Assembly (NCBI GenBank): GCA_037046735.1
Contig: JBAOHC010000029.1
Location: 186,001-250,000, forward strand
Direction: 5' to 3'
Source: JADKAV01 sp037046735
Lineage (GTDB): Bacteria > Actinomycetota > Actinomycetes > S36-B12 > UBA10799
DNA: 64,000 bases
This document shows positions 47,124-57,107 of the stretch, piece by piece (positions within the stretch are counted from its first letter, which is position 1; the number at the start of each line of letters is the position of its first letter). Both the position numbers and the translations under genes were made by a program. The notes under the pieces are model-generated. The model was not told the origin of the DNA. It made no database searches and was given only the letters and a program-made list of their open reading frames with translations.

Positions 47124-49586
47124 GTGAGGACCATGGCTTCCCGAACGTCCACCAGTACTTCCGGTACGCGCAGCAGCAAGTCGCCGCGCTCCAGACCACC
47201 GACGAAGAAGGCACCTGCCAAGAAGCCGGCGGGTAAACAGCCCCACGGTTTCGGGGCGTTTCTACGGTCGGTGATGCGGGCGCTGGTCACGGCGTGGATC
47301 AGTACCGCGCACTTCGTCGGGGCAGCGGCGCGACGGGTGGGCAAGGGCGCCCGGGACCTTGATCCGGCGTTGCGCCGGGATGGTTTCGGGTTGCTGTACG
47401 CAGTGCTGGCCATCGTGGTCGCGGCCGTGGCGTGGTGGGGCGCGACCGGTGGACTCGAACCCGCTGTGACCTTCATCGTGGGTGGGGTCGTCGGGAGGCT
47501 GGACGTCCTGGTGCCGGTGTTCCTGGGCTGGCTGTCGTGGCGCACACTGCGCCACCCGGACCGCAAGTTCAAGCCCCACCAGCTCATTGGTGGGTTGATC
47601 GTCCTGTTCTCCGCTGCCGGCCTGGTGCATGTCTTCAACGGCGCCCCGCAGCCCATCGACGGTCAAGTTGCCATGCGCGCCGGGGGCGGCTGGATCGGAT
47701 GGATCGCCACGGTCCCGTTCTTGAGTCTGCTGGGACCCATCCTTACCGGGCTGATCCTGGCCTTGATCCTGATTGCCGGGGTCCTCATGGCCACCGGGAC
47801 CTCGGTCGCGGATCTGCGCAAGCGGGCCGGCGACCTCGACACCGCTGCGGCTGGTAATTGGGTCAAGCAGCGGATCCCCAAGAAGACTGCGAAGGACGAG
47901 GCGATTCCCAAGGACCTCGTCGGCGATGAGGCCTTCACGACGCCAGTGGCCAAGGACATGCCTGAGGAGGACACCACCCAGCAGATCGACCCCGAGTTGC
48001 TCTCGCCCTTCGTGCAGGACTTCACGGTGGCAGACCTGACCGTCGAGGTGGATCCCGCCGACCTTGAGATCGATCTCACCGGCGCCGAGCAGCTGTTGTT
48101 GTCCGGTGAGGTGGTCTACCGGTTGCCCCCGCTGGAGCTCCTCAAGCCAGGACCGCCGCACAAGGCGGCCACTGCGGCCAACGATCAGGTGGTAGCAGCG
48201 CTGTCCGGGGTGCTCGACCAGTTCGAGGTCGACGCCCGGGTCACCGGATTCAGCCGTGGTCCGACAGTCACCCGCTACGAGGTGGAACTCGGGCAGGCGG
48301 TGAAGGTCGAGCGGGTGACGGCCCTGAGCAAGAACATCTCGTACGCGGTGAAGAGCCCGGAGGTGCGCATCCTGTCCCCGATCCCCGGTAAGTCGGCCAT
48401 CGGCATCGAGATCCCCAACACCGACCGGGAGAACGTGAGTCTCTCCGACGTGCTGCGCAGCCGGGTCGCCACCTCAGATCCCCACCCGATGCTGGTGGGC
48501 CTGGGTAAGGACGTCGAGGGCGGATTCATCTGCGGCAATCTGGCGAAGATGCCACATCTACTGGTGGCCGGCGCGACCGGCGCCGGCAAGTCAGTGTGCA
48601 TCAACACGCTCATCACCTCGGTGCTGGCACGCGCGACCCCGGACGAGGTGCGGATGGTGCTGGTCGACCCGAAGCGGGTCGAACTGAGCATCTACGAGGG
48701 CATCCCGCACCTGATCACACCCATTGTCACCGACCCCAAGAAGGCGGCGGACATTCTGCAGTGGGTCGTCAAAGAGATGGAGATGCGCTACGACGATCTC
48801 GCGGCGTTCGGTTTCCGGCACATCGACGACTTCAACAAGGCGGTCGCGGCCGGGACGGTCATCGCACCTCCCGGAACGGAGCGGGTCCTGCAGCCGTACC
48901 CGTACCTGCTGATCATCGTCGATGAGCTCGCCGATCTCATGATGGTCGCCCCGCGTGATGTCGAGGACGCGATCGTTCGCATCACGCAGTTGGCCCGGGC
49001 CGCGGGCATCCACCTGGTGCTGGCGACCCAGCGTCCCAGCGTCGACGTGGTGACCGGCCTGATCAAGGCGAATGTGCCGTCGCGGCTGGCGTTCGCGACG
49101 TCCAGCCAGACGGACTCCCGGGTCATCCTCGACCAGCCGGGCGCGGAGAAACTCATCGGGCAGGGCGACGGACTGTTCTTGCCGATGGGAGCCAGCAAAC
49201 CCCTGCGTCTGCAGGGCGCGTTTGTGCCCGAACACGAGATCCGCAGTGTCGTGGCGCACTGCAAGGCCCAGATGGCCCCCATGTACCGCGAGGACATCGC
49301 ACAGGCCGGTGGGTCGCGGGCGATCATCGACGGCGACATCGGCGACGACCTCGAACTCGTCTGCCAGGCCGCTGAACTCATCGTCAGCACACAGTTCGGT
49401 TCGACGTCGATGCTGCAGCGCAAACTGCGCGTCGGTTTCGCCAAGGCCGGACGCCTCATGGATCTGCTGGAGGTGAGGGGCGTGGTCGGGCCCAGCGAGG
49501 GGTCCAAGGCGCGCGAAGTCCTCGTCACCCCGGATGACCTGCCGAACGTCATCGCGGATCTGCGGGGTGTGGGCGGCGCCGGGTGA
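47124..49586 (+). CDS. ftsK: DNA translocase FtsK
   Basis: FtsK is the septum-anchored ATPase that pumps chromosomal DNA towards dif during division. A basic Ser/Thr/Lys-rich N terminus precedes about four transmembrane helices (residues ~75-230). An acidic linker leads to the RecA-like motor: Walker A VAGATGAGKSVCINTLI, Walker B YLLIIVDELADLMMVA and AGIHLVLATQRPSVDVVTG. The gamma winged-helix that reads KOPS sequences is at the C terminus (STSMLQRKLRVGFAKAGRLM). Its 820 residues are normal. The start may be GTG 47124 or ATG 47133. The stop overlaps rimO (GTGA). Confidence 0.95.
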   Translation: MRTMASRTSTSTSGTRSSKSPRSRPPTKKAPAKKPAGKQPHGFGAFLRSVMRALVTAWISTAHFVGAAARRVGKGARDLDPALRRDGFGLLYAVLAIVVAAVAWWGATGGLEPAVTFIVGGVVGRLDVLVPVFLGWLSWRTLRHPDRKFKPHQLIGGLIVLFSAAGLVHVFNGAPQPIDGQVAMRAGGGWIGWIATVPFLSLLGPILTGLILALILIAGVLMATGTSVADLRKRAGDLDTAAAGNWVKQRIPKKTAKDEAIPKDLVGDEAFTTPVAKDMPEEDTTQQIDPELLSPFVQDFTVADLTVEVDPADLEIDLTGAEQLLLSGEVVYRLPPLELLKPGPPHKAATAANDQVVAALSGVLDQFEVDARVTGFSRGPTVTRYEVELGQAVKVERVTALSKNISYAVKSPEVRILSPIPGKSAIGIEIPNTDRENVSLSDVLRSRVATSDPHPMLVGLGKDVEGGFICGNLAKMPHLLVAGATGAGKSVCINTLITSVLARATPDEVRMVLVDPKRVELSIYEGIPHLITPIVTDPKKAADILQWVVKEMEMRYDDLAAFGFRHIDDFNKAVAAGTVIAPPGTERVLQPYPYLLIIVDELADLMMVAPRDVEDAIVRITQLARAAGIHLVLATQRPSVDVVTGLIKANVPSRLAFATSSQTDSRVILDQPGAEKLIGQGDGLFLPMGASKPLRLQGAFVPEHEIRSVVAHCKAQMAPMYREDIAQAGGSRAIIDGDIGDDLELVCQAAELIVSTQFGSTSMLQRKLRVGFAKAGRLMDLLEVRGVVGPSEGSKAREVLVTPDDLPNVIADLRGVGGAG

Positions 49587-50915
49587 GCAAGCCGTCGGTC
49601 GCGATCGTCACCTTGGGGTGTGCCCGTAATGAGGTGGACTCCGACGAGGTCGCGGCCGCATTGGCCGAGGACGGCTGGGAACTGGTCGACGACGCTGAAG
49701 TGGCTGACACCGTCTTGGTGAACACCTGCGGTTTCATCGAACAGGCCAAGGCCGACTCGATCGAGACGGTGCTCGAACTCGGCGACGTCCGCGGCAAGGT
49801 CGTCGCCATCGGGTGTATGGCCGAGCGTTATGGCAAGGAACTCGCCGCAGAACTGCCCGAGGCGGACGCGGTGCTTGGATTTGACGCCTACCCCCATCTG
49901 CCGCAGTCGCTGCGGACCCTGCTGGCCGGTGGGCACCTGGACTCGCACACCCCACACGACCGCCGTCGTCTGCAGCCCGCCAGTCCCACCCAGCGCTCGG
50001 CTGACGTCGCGGTGCTGCCGGGACACATCGGGATGCGCCGCCGCCTGCACGAGGGGCCCTTCGCCAACGTGAAGCTGGCCTCTGGATGCGACCGCAGGTG
50101 CACCTTCTGCGCCATCCCGTCGTTTCGAGGGTCGTTCGTGTCCCGGCGGCCCACTGACATCCTCAACGAGGTCCGCTGGTTGGTCGGACCAGGGTGTGCT
50201 GGAGGTCAACCTGGTCAGCGAGAACTCCACCTCGTACGGCAAGGACCTCGGCGATCTGCGCCTGTTGGAGTCATTGCTGCCCGAGATCGCCGACACCGGA
50301 CTGGAACGGGTGCGCGTGGCCTATCTGCAACCAGCTGAGATGCGCCCGGACCTGATCCGGGTCATCGGCGCCACAGTCGGCGTGGCCCCCTACTTCGACC
50401 TGTCCTTCCAGCACGCCAGCGCCAGCGTCCTGCGCAGGATGCGCCGGTTCGGCAGCGCGCAGGACTTCCTGTCCCTGCTTGAGCAGATCCGCGCGGTGAA
50501 CCCGCGGGCCGGCGTGCGCTCCAACTTCATCATCGGTTTTCCGGGGGAGACGGCCGCTGACTTCCAGATCCTGCTTGATTTCCTTGAGCAGGCACAACTG
50601 GACGCAGTCGGGCTCTTCACCTACTCCCCGGAAGAGGGGACGGAGGCCGCCGGCTTCACCGATGAGGTCGACCCGCAGGAGATGGCGCTGCGCTTCGACA
50701 CCGCATCGACGCTGGTCGAGGAGCTGATGAGCCAGCGTGCGGAGGACCGGATCGGCGAGACTGTGCGGGTGATCACTGCCATAGGTCGCAACCAGTTTCA
50801 AGGTCCCGAGGACGGCGGCACCCGGCTGACGAGGCCTGCGGATGCCGAGGTCGTCGTGGCCCGCGTGGTGGCATCCGAGGGGGCCGACCTGGTCGCCGAG
50901 ATGATCCATGTCTGA
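49583..50915 (+). pseudogene. rimO: Ribosomal protein S12 methylthiotransferase RimO, one frameshift
   Basis: RimO is a radical-SAM methylthiotransferase that modifies Asp of ribosomal protein S12. The N-terminal UPF0004 domain (VTLGCARNEVDSDEV, NTCGFIEQAKADS, IGCMAERYGKEL) and radical SAM cluster CDRRCTFCAIPSFRGSFVSR are in the first frame. After ILNEVRWLV an extra G at 50186-50187 shifts the frame. Removing it gives DQGVLEVNLVSENSTSYGKD and the rest of the protein in the second frame, ending with the TRAM domain at 50915. The repaired protein is about 443 residues, normal for RimO. A sequencing error is as likely as a real mutation. The stop region overlaps pgsA. Confidence 0.9.
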
Positions 50916-51552
50916 ACAAGCGCGCTGGGGCCGGCCCGACCCGATGGCCGACCCTCCGAGCCCGTCACGATTGTGGAACCTGCCCAATGCCCTGACGATG
51001 CTGCGCCTGATCCTGGTGCCGGTTTTCGGGGCACTCCTGCTGACCGAGGACGGCGGTAACGCCACCGCCCGCTGGTGGGCAGCGCTGGTGTTCGTCGTGG
51101 CCAGCATCACGGATCTGCTGGACGGGGCCATCGCCCGCAAACGCAATCTGGTCACCACCTTCGGCAAGGTCGCTGATCCCATCGCGGACAAGGCCCTCAC
51201 CGGGGTTGCCCTGCTCGGTCTGAGCTACCTGGGGGAGATGCCGTGGTGGGTGACGCTGGTCATCCTCGGCCGCGAGATCACGATCACCCTCACCCGGTTC
51301 TTCGTCATCCGGCACGGTGTCATTCCCGCCAGTCGCGGGGGTAAGGCCAAGACCGTCGCGCAGATGCTGGCCATCTTCTTGTACATCCTTCCGCTGTCGG
51401 GCTGGGCCGTGGACGCGCGCTGGTGGATCCTCATGCTGGCTGTCGCCCTGACCGTTCTGACCGGTATTGATTACCTGGTGCGGGCTATGAACCTGCGTCG
51501 GACCAGTGAGAGGACAGCGATGAAGAAGGCCCGCCGTGCAACTCGCGGCTGA
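50908..51552 (+). CDS. pgsA: CDP-diacylglycerol-glycerol-3-phosphate 3-phosphatidyltransferase (PgsA family)
   Basis: This membrane enzyme of the CDP-alcohol phosphatidyltransferase family makes phosphatidylglycerol phosphate. The family motif, D-G-x2-A-R-x8-G-x3-D-x3-D, is complete in DGAIARKRNLVTTFGKVADP followed by IAD. There are about five hydrophobic helices in 214 residues. An N-terminal LWNLPNALTMLRL segment is typical. The start overlaps rimO by 8 bases and the end overlaps cinA by 17. Mycobacteria keep a pgsA homologue in the same place. Confidence 0.9.
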   Translation: MSEQARWGRPDPMADPPSPSRLWNLPNALTMLRLILVPVFGALLLTEDGGNATARWWAALVFVVASITDLLDGAIARKRNLVTTFGKVADPIADKALTGVALLGLSYLGEMPWWVTLVILGREITITLTRFFVIRHGVIPASRGGKAKTVAQMLAIFLYILPLSGWAVDARWWILMLAVALTVLTGIDYLVRAMNLRRTSERTAMKKARRATRG

Positions 51553-52000
51553 CCTCATGGCTGTCCTGGTCGAACGCGGTGAAACCGTGTGCACCGCCGA
51601 GTCGTTGACAGGGGGTCTGCTGTGCGCCTATCTCACAGCTGCACCCGGGGCGTCGCAGTCCGTGCGCGGCGGCGTCGTCGCCTACATGACCGACGTGAAG
51701 CGCGACGTGGTCGGCGTCGACCCGGACCTCCTGCGCAGTCACGGCGCGGTCTCGGCCCCCACCGCCGTCGCCCTGGCCCGCAACGCCTCCCGGTTGTTCC
51801 TGGCCGACTGGGCCATCGCCACGACCGGTGTGGCCGGGCCCACCGAGCAGGAGGGTAAGCCGGTGGGCACCGTCTTCGTGGCCATCGCCGGAGCGCACAC
51901 CGAAGCGGTCGTGGACCTGCGCCTCACCGGTGACCGCGTCCGGATCCGTGAGCAGGCGTGCGCGGCGGGAATTGCACTTCTCCACAAGATTCTGGAATAG
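51536..52000 (+). CDS. CinA C-terminal domain protein (NMN deamidase, PncC-like)
   Basis: This 154-residue stand-alone CinA C-terminal domain is expected to deamidate nicotinamide mononucleotide for NAD recycling. Motifs are TAESLTGGLLCAYL with the catalytic serine, GGVVAYMTDVKRDV, HGAVSAPTAVALA, ATTGVAGPTEQEGKPVGTVF and RIREQACAAGIALL. It starts with GTG inside pgsA. It precedes clgR, as in other actinobacteria. Confidence 0.9.
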   Translation: MQLAADLMAVLVERGETVCTAESLTGGLLCAYLTAAPGASQSVRGGVVAYMTDVKRDVVGVDPDLLRSHGAVSAPTAVALARNASRLFLADWAIATTGVAGPTEQEGKPVGTVFVAIAGAHTEAVVDLRLTGDRVRIREQACAAGIALLHKILE

Positions 52001-52107
52001 AGAGTAAGGGCCGTTTCGTTGGGGTAAATGTGAAGTTAAAGGTGGCGTCATCGGATGCCGTGGGAACACGGTTCGCGTACAGTCGACCCATCGAAAGGAG
52101 GTCAGAG

Positions 52108-52347
52108 ATGGTAGTCCTTCGGCAAGTCGTCGGTGAAGAATTGCGCCGTCGGCGTATGGATCAAGGCCGCACCCTGCGTGACGTCTCGACCTCCGCTCGC
52201 GTTTCGCTCGGGTATTTGTCCGAGGTCGAGCGTGGTCAGAAGGAAGCCTCCAGCGAACTCCTGGCAGCCATCTGCGGCGCTCTCGAAGTCCCCCTGTCAG
52301 AGGTCATGCGCTCGGTCAGCGACAACGTCGCCCGCGCTGGCAACTGA
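52108..52347 (+). CDS. clgR: ClgR-like helix-turn-helix transcription regulator
   Basis: This 79-residue XRE-type DNA-binding protein matches the conserved part of ClgR, the activator of clp protease genes and others in actinobacteria. The HTH core is VVGEELRRRRMDQGRTLRDV followed by SARVSLGYLSEVERGQKEAS and LLAAICGALEVPLSEV. The frame is open upstream, but ATG 52108 has a strong aaaggaggt site 8-14 bases before it. The protein is shorter than many ClgR proteins, lacking the C-terminal extension that includes the proteolysis signal in some species. Identity rests on sequence and on its place between cinA and recA. Confidence 0.8.
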   Translation: MVVLRQVVGEELRRRRMDQGRTLRDVSTSARVSLGYLSEVERGQKEASSELLAAICGALEVPLSEVMRSVSDNVARAGN

Positions 52348-52353
52348 CTGCGG

Positions 52354-55300
52354 TCAGCGCAGTCCCGATGGGGTGAGATGCAGCCCCGCATCGGTGAAGA
52401 CCGAGGAGAACGGAGAGGAGAACACGTCCTCACCGTTGATCTTTCGCAGCGATACCTTCCGGCGCCGCGCCTGCACAGCCGTCACGAAGGCCCCTGCCGC
52501 TCCCACATCCTGCGACCAGGCCAGCAGCGACCGGCCCGCGCTGTCGAGGTAGAACAGCGGCCCCGCACCGCCCATCAGAACCAGTGAGCCGGCCTTGCGC
52601 TGTGGGCGTCCCCCTGTGACCTCCGGCCAGGGCACTGTGACGCCCATCGGATTCGCCGGGTCAGTCGTGGCCAAGAGGACCGGATCTACGCTGCCGGTCT
52701 GACGCAACTGTTCCAGGGCGGCACTGCTGGCGAACTGTGCCCCGCCCAGGCCCTCCACCGCATACACCTGCTGACATCTGCCCGCATCATCCATGCGGCG
52801 CAGGATCCCGAACAGGGAGTGGAAACCGCCCGGCACGCGCTCATTGCCGACCACAGATCGATCCACCAGACCGTATCGGTCGAGCAGCGTCTGCGCCCAC
52901 ACCAGTGCCTTGTCCGGCTGGTCGGGGCGGTACACGGCCGACCACCGACCTGGCATCGGCACCTGGCTCATGCGACGCGGCTCGCGGCCGGCCACCGGGC
53001 TGGCGATAACGTCGCAGCGGCTCCAAGGAGTCATTGGTCACCATCGAGCGCCACACCAGACCCCACAGTGATCGTTCCAGGACCTCCTGTCCGAGATCGG
53101 GTAACCGCATCATGAGGTCACGGAAGAACCATCCGCCGCCGTGGCGCATCACCTCCCAGACCTCGATCTCTTCCTCGCTCAGATCGTCGGCATCGGCGCT
53201 CGGCAGCAGGTCCTCGTGCCCGGCAGGTACCAGACTGATCAGAGCGTCGCGGGCACCTAGACGTCCTGCCCCGCACCACACCACGTCCCCGGCGGCCATC
53301 AGTTGATCGAGGTGATGGCCTTCGAAACCTGCCACACGGGCCGGTAGGAGATCCTGCTCCCACACAGTGGCCGCCGTGACATATCCGCTGAGCCGGCCGA
53401 TCGCGGCGAGCAGGGCGCCACGTCCCCGGCCCGGTGCTGTCGCCCCCTGCCAGCGGGGTAGGAAAGCGCATAGCCGCTCCACCGGGATCGGTTCGGCGGC
53501 CCCCCGCAGCAGAGCCGATGCTTTGCGGCGAATCCGGGCCAGCACGTCGCTGTCGACCCACTGACCCTGTTCGCTGGCGGCAGTGAAACGCCCCCATCGC
53601 ACCGCGCCAGCAGCCTTGCGCTGTTGCAGGAGTTGATCCACGAGGCGCACTCCGAGTCCCAGGGCGGCAGCGACGTCCGCACTGCTGAACGGACCGTGGG
53701 TTCGTGCGTAACGGCTGAGCAGATCACCGACCGGGTCGGCCACCGGCTCCAGAAAGGCGAACGGGACCTCCGGTGGCGGCACCACGCCGAGGGCGTCACG
53801 CAGCCTGGACACGTCTTCGACGGCGGCCAGGACCTGCTCGCCAGCGACCCGGACCCACACCGCCCGGCGAGCGGCGACCAGGGCGGTGCCGAAATCCTCG
53901 GGGATCTCCCGGGCCCCCAACTCAGCGGGAGTCTGGAAGCCCACCGCACGCAGCAGGTCGGCGAGGTCGTCAGCGCTGCGGATGCGCCCCGGATGGCGCC
54001 ACTGCAGGTCGATCTCCACGGCTTCCACCGCCTCCTGCGGAATGATCGAGCGCAGGTCGGTGTCGCTGAGCAGGTCGGCGAGCAGGCCATGATCGAGCTC
54101 CAGGGCGGCCGCCTGCTGGCCCAGCGGATTGTCGCCCTCGTACATGAAGACCGACACGTAGGAGAACATCTGCGTTTGGGCCATGGGGCTCGGCAGGTCA
54201 GTCTGGACGACCTCCACGGTGATCAGGCCGTCGCGCAGACCCCCCAGCACCTGCCGCAGCGCAGCGAGGTCGTACACATCGTCGAGGCATTCGCGCACCG
54301 CCTCCAGGACCATCGGGAAACTCGGGTAGTTGCCCGCCACCCCGAGCAGCTGCGCCGAACGCTGCCGCTGCTGCCACAGCGGGGTTCGCTTGCCCGGCGC
54401 GTTGCGGGTCAGCAGCAGTGCCCGGCTGGAGCACTCCCGGAACTTCGCCGCGAACAGCGCGCTGCCGGTGATCTCCTGACTGAGGTCGCGGGTCACGTCA
54501 TCAGGGTCCAGCAGGAGGGCATCGACCACCTGATCCCACCAGTCGTCATCCTGATCGGTATCCATGACCCGCATGACGAGACCGTCATCAGTGGCCATGA
54601 TGTTGGCGTCGACGCCGAAGCGAGCCCGCACTTGGGCGCTGGCAAGCAACGCCCACGGGGAGGTCACCCGGGCGCCCCATGGGGCATGTACCACGAGTCG
54701 CCAGTCGCCGATCTCGTCGCGGAAGCGTTCAACCACGATGCGACGGTCGGTCGGTAGGACGCCGGTGACCGCCAGCTGCTCGTCGAGGTACGCCCGCAGA
54801 TTCCCCCGTGCGTAGTCGTCCAACGGCGTGTCCCGCAGCCGGTTGGGCGCTGCGGCCCGCTCGACCGTGCGCAGGAACTCTCCGATTGCTTGTCCCATCT
54901 CAAAGGACCGGCCCTGGGCGTCCGCATGCCAGAACGGCAACTTGCCCGGTTTGCCCGGAGCGGGGGTGACCAGAACCCGGTCGTAGGTGATCTCCTCGAT
55001 GCGCCACGACGAGGCGCCCAACGAGATGACATCCCCGACCCGCGATTCGTAGACCATCTCCTCGTCGAGTTCCCCGACCCGGCCGTCCTTGGTCCCGACG
55101 ATGAACACCGGGAACAGCCCGCGGTCAGGGATCGTGCCGCCGGAGATCACCGCGGTGCGCTGTGCACCCCGGCGTCCGCTCAGCATGTCGGTGCTGCGGT
55201 CCCAGATGATGCGCGGACGCAACTGCGCGAAGTCGTCGGAGGGATACCGTCCGGCGAGCATGTCGAGCACCGCCTCGTACGCCGCCCGGGGCAGGTGGGT

Positions 55301-56698
55301 GTAACCCGCCGCAGTGGTGATCAGTTCAAAGAGCGCATCGATGTGCCAGTCCTGCATGGCGACCATGGCCACGATCTGCTGGCTCAGGACGTCCAGCGGG
55401 TGGCGGGGGATACGCGTGGCTTCGATGCCCCCGGCGGCCATGCGCTGCATAGCCACTGTGGTGGCCAGCAGATCTCCGCGGTGGGTCGGGAAGAAGATGC
55501 CCTTGCTGACCGCGTCGAGCCGGTGTCCGGCGCGACCGAGCCGTTGCAGGCCCGACGCCACCGACGGCGGGCACCCGACCTGCACCATGAGGTCGATGGC
55601 GCCCATGTCGATACCCAGTTCCAGGCTGCTGGTGGCGACCACCGCCGGCAACCGACCTGACTTCAGATCATCCTCGATGATGGCGCGCTCGGACTTGCTG
55701 ACGCTGCCGTGGTGGGCGCGGGCCACGACCTCGGCGGTGCCGCGGGCGACGCCGGCCTGCGCCATCAGCTGAGCGGGCACTGCGTCGTCCGGGGACTCGT
55801 CGGCGGCGAGTTCGTTCAGCCGGCTCGACAACCTCTCGCAGACGCGTCGGGAGTTGGTGAACACGATCGTGGACGTGTGCTCCTCGATCAGGCTCAGGAT
55901 CGAGGACTCCACGGCTGGCCAGATGGATGCCCGCCGCGGCTGGCCGTCCGTGGGTTCGTCGAAGGCCGTCATGTCAGCCAGCGGGACGGTTAGGCTCAGC
56001 TCGATCGGTTTGTCCAGCTCGGGTTGGACGACCCGGACATCACTGCCAGCGTGCAAGAACTCAGCAACGGTCTGGACGGGGGTCACGGTCGCTGACAGCC
56101 CGATACGTTGCGCGGGCCGTTGCGTCAGATGGTCCAGGCGCTGCAGGGACAGACTCAGATGGCTGCCCCGCTTGCTCCCGGCCACGGAGTGGATCTCATC
56201 GATGATCACGGTGCGGACATCCTTGAGGAACTGGCCGGCCTGCGAGGTCAGCAGCAGGAACAAAGACTCCGGGGTGGTGATCAGGATGTCGGGAGGTTTG
56301 CGCGCCATCCGCTGCCGTTCGGCCGCCGGCGTGTCGGAGGTACGGATAGCGGTTGTGATGCTCTGAGGCTGCTCGCCGAGGCGCAAGGCCACCTGTTCGA
56401 TCCCGATCAGAGGTGCCCGCAGGTTGCGTTCGACGTCGGTGGCCAGCGCGCGCAGCGGAGAGATGTAGAGGACCTGACAGCCCTGTCCGGGCTCGGTGAA
56501 CAGGCCATCCAGGGCCCACAGGAATGCCGCGAGCGTTTTGCCCGACCCGGTCGGGGACACGACCAGCGTGTCGCTGCCAGTGGCAATCGCCTCCCAAGCC
56601 TGGGACTGCACCGCCGTCGGTGCAGCGAATGCCTGCCGGAACCACTGCCGCGTCGCCGCGCGCATCCCGGGGTGCAGGTCGAGGTCCACGGTGACCAT
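52354..56698 (-). pseudogene. lhr: Large ATP-dependent helicase Lhr, one frameshift near the C terminus
   Basis: Lhr is a superfamily 2 3'-5' helicase involved in DNA repair in actinobacteria. From ATG 56698 the protein has Walker A VVSPTGSGKTLAAFLWALDG, VIIDEIHSVAGSKRG, ITTPESLFLLLTS, HHGSVSKSERAIIEDDLKSG and LQRLGRAGHRLD. Winged-helix and Lhr-specific C-terminal domains follow. Near 53008 the frame changes by one base (an extra A in taac on the + strand fits). The C-terminal ~220 residues continue in the other frame to 52354. The total is about 1447 residues, typical of Lhr. An error in sequence is quite possible. Longer upstream starts were rejected because they cross the DUF3046 gene. Confidence 0.88.
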
Positions 56699-56755
56699 TG
56701 TGCAAGGCAGGTACGACATGCGCTGCGGCGCCGATCGGCGTGTAACACTTGCCCG

Positions 56756-56950
56756 GTGCGTTTGACCGACTTCTGGGAGCGGATGGAGCAGGTGCTTGGA
56801 GCCGGCTACTACACCTCGTGGGCGCAGGATCACGTGCTCGCCGAACTCGGGGGCAGGACCGTCGATCAGGCGCTGCGCGACGGCGAGGATGCGAAGGCCG
56901 TGTGGCGCGCCGTGGTGGCCAACCTGCATCTCCCGCCCCGGTTCCGGTAG
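56756..56950 (+). CDS. DUF3046 small protein
   Basis: This 64-residue protein (RLTDFWERMEQVLGAGYY, WAQDHVLAELGGRTVDQAL, DAKAVWRAVVANLHLPPR) is a typical DUF3046 member, a family restricted to actinobacteria and nearly always just before recA. Its function is unknown. The GTG at 56756 is chosen; the longer open frame lies inside the divergent lhr gene. Confidence 0.88.
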   Translation: MRLTDFWERMEQVLGAGYYTSWAQDHVLAELGGRTVDQALRDGEDAKAVWRAVVANLHLPPRFR

Positions 56951-56992
56951 CCGCAGCGACGTGCAGGAGTCTGGCGTGTCGCTACTACCGCG

Positions 56993-57008
56993 TCGAACAT
57001 CCGTTCGG
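56993..57008 (+). promoter_or_regulatory. LexA-binding SOS box upstream of recA
   Basis: The sequence tcgaacatccgttcgg matches the actinobacterial SOS consensus TCGAAC-N4-GTTCGA at all but the final base, with an exact 5-bp palindrome cgaac/gttcg. It lies 100 bases before the recA start, where LexA would repress it until DNA damage. Confidence 0.85.
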
Positions 57009-57107
57009 TAACGTGTTGTCCACAGATCCGGCGCACAAACGAGGATGTCGTACCTGACGGTTAGCGTCGACACGTAACGACTCATCCCCATGGAAGGACA
57101 CCGCGAG

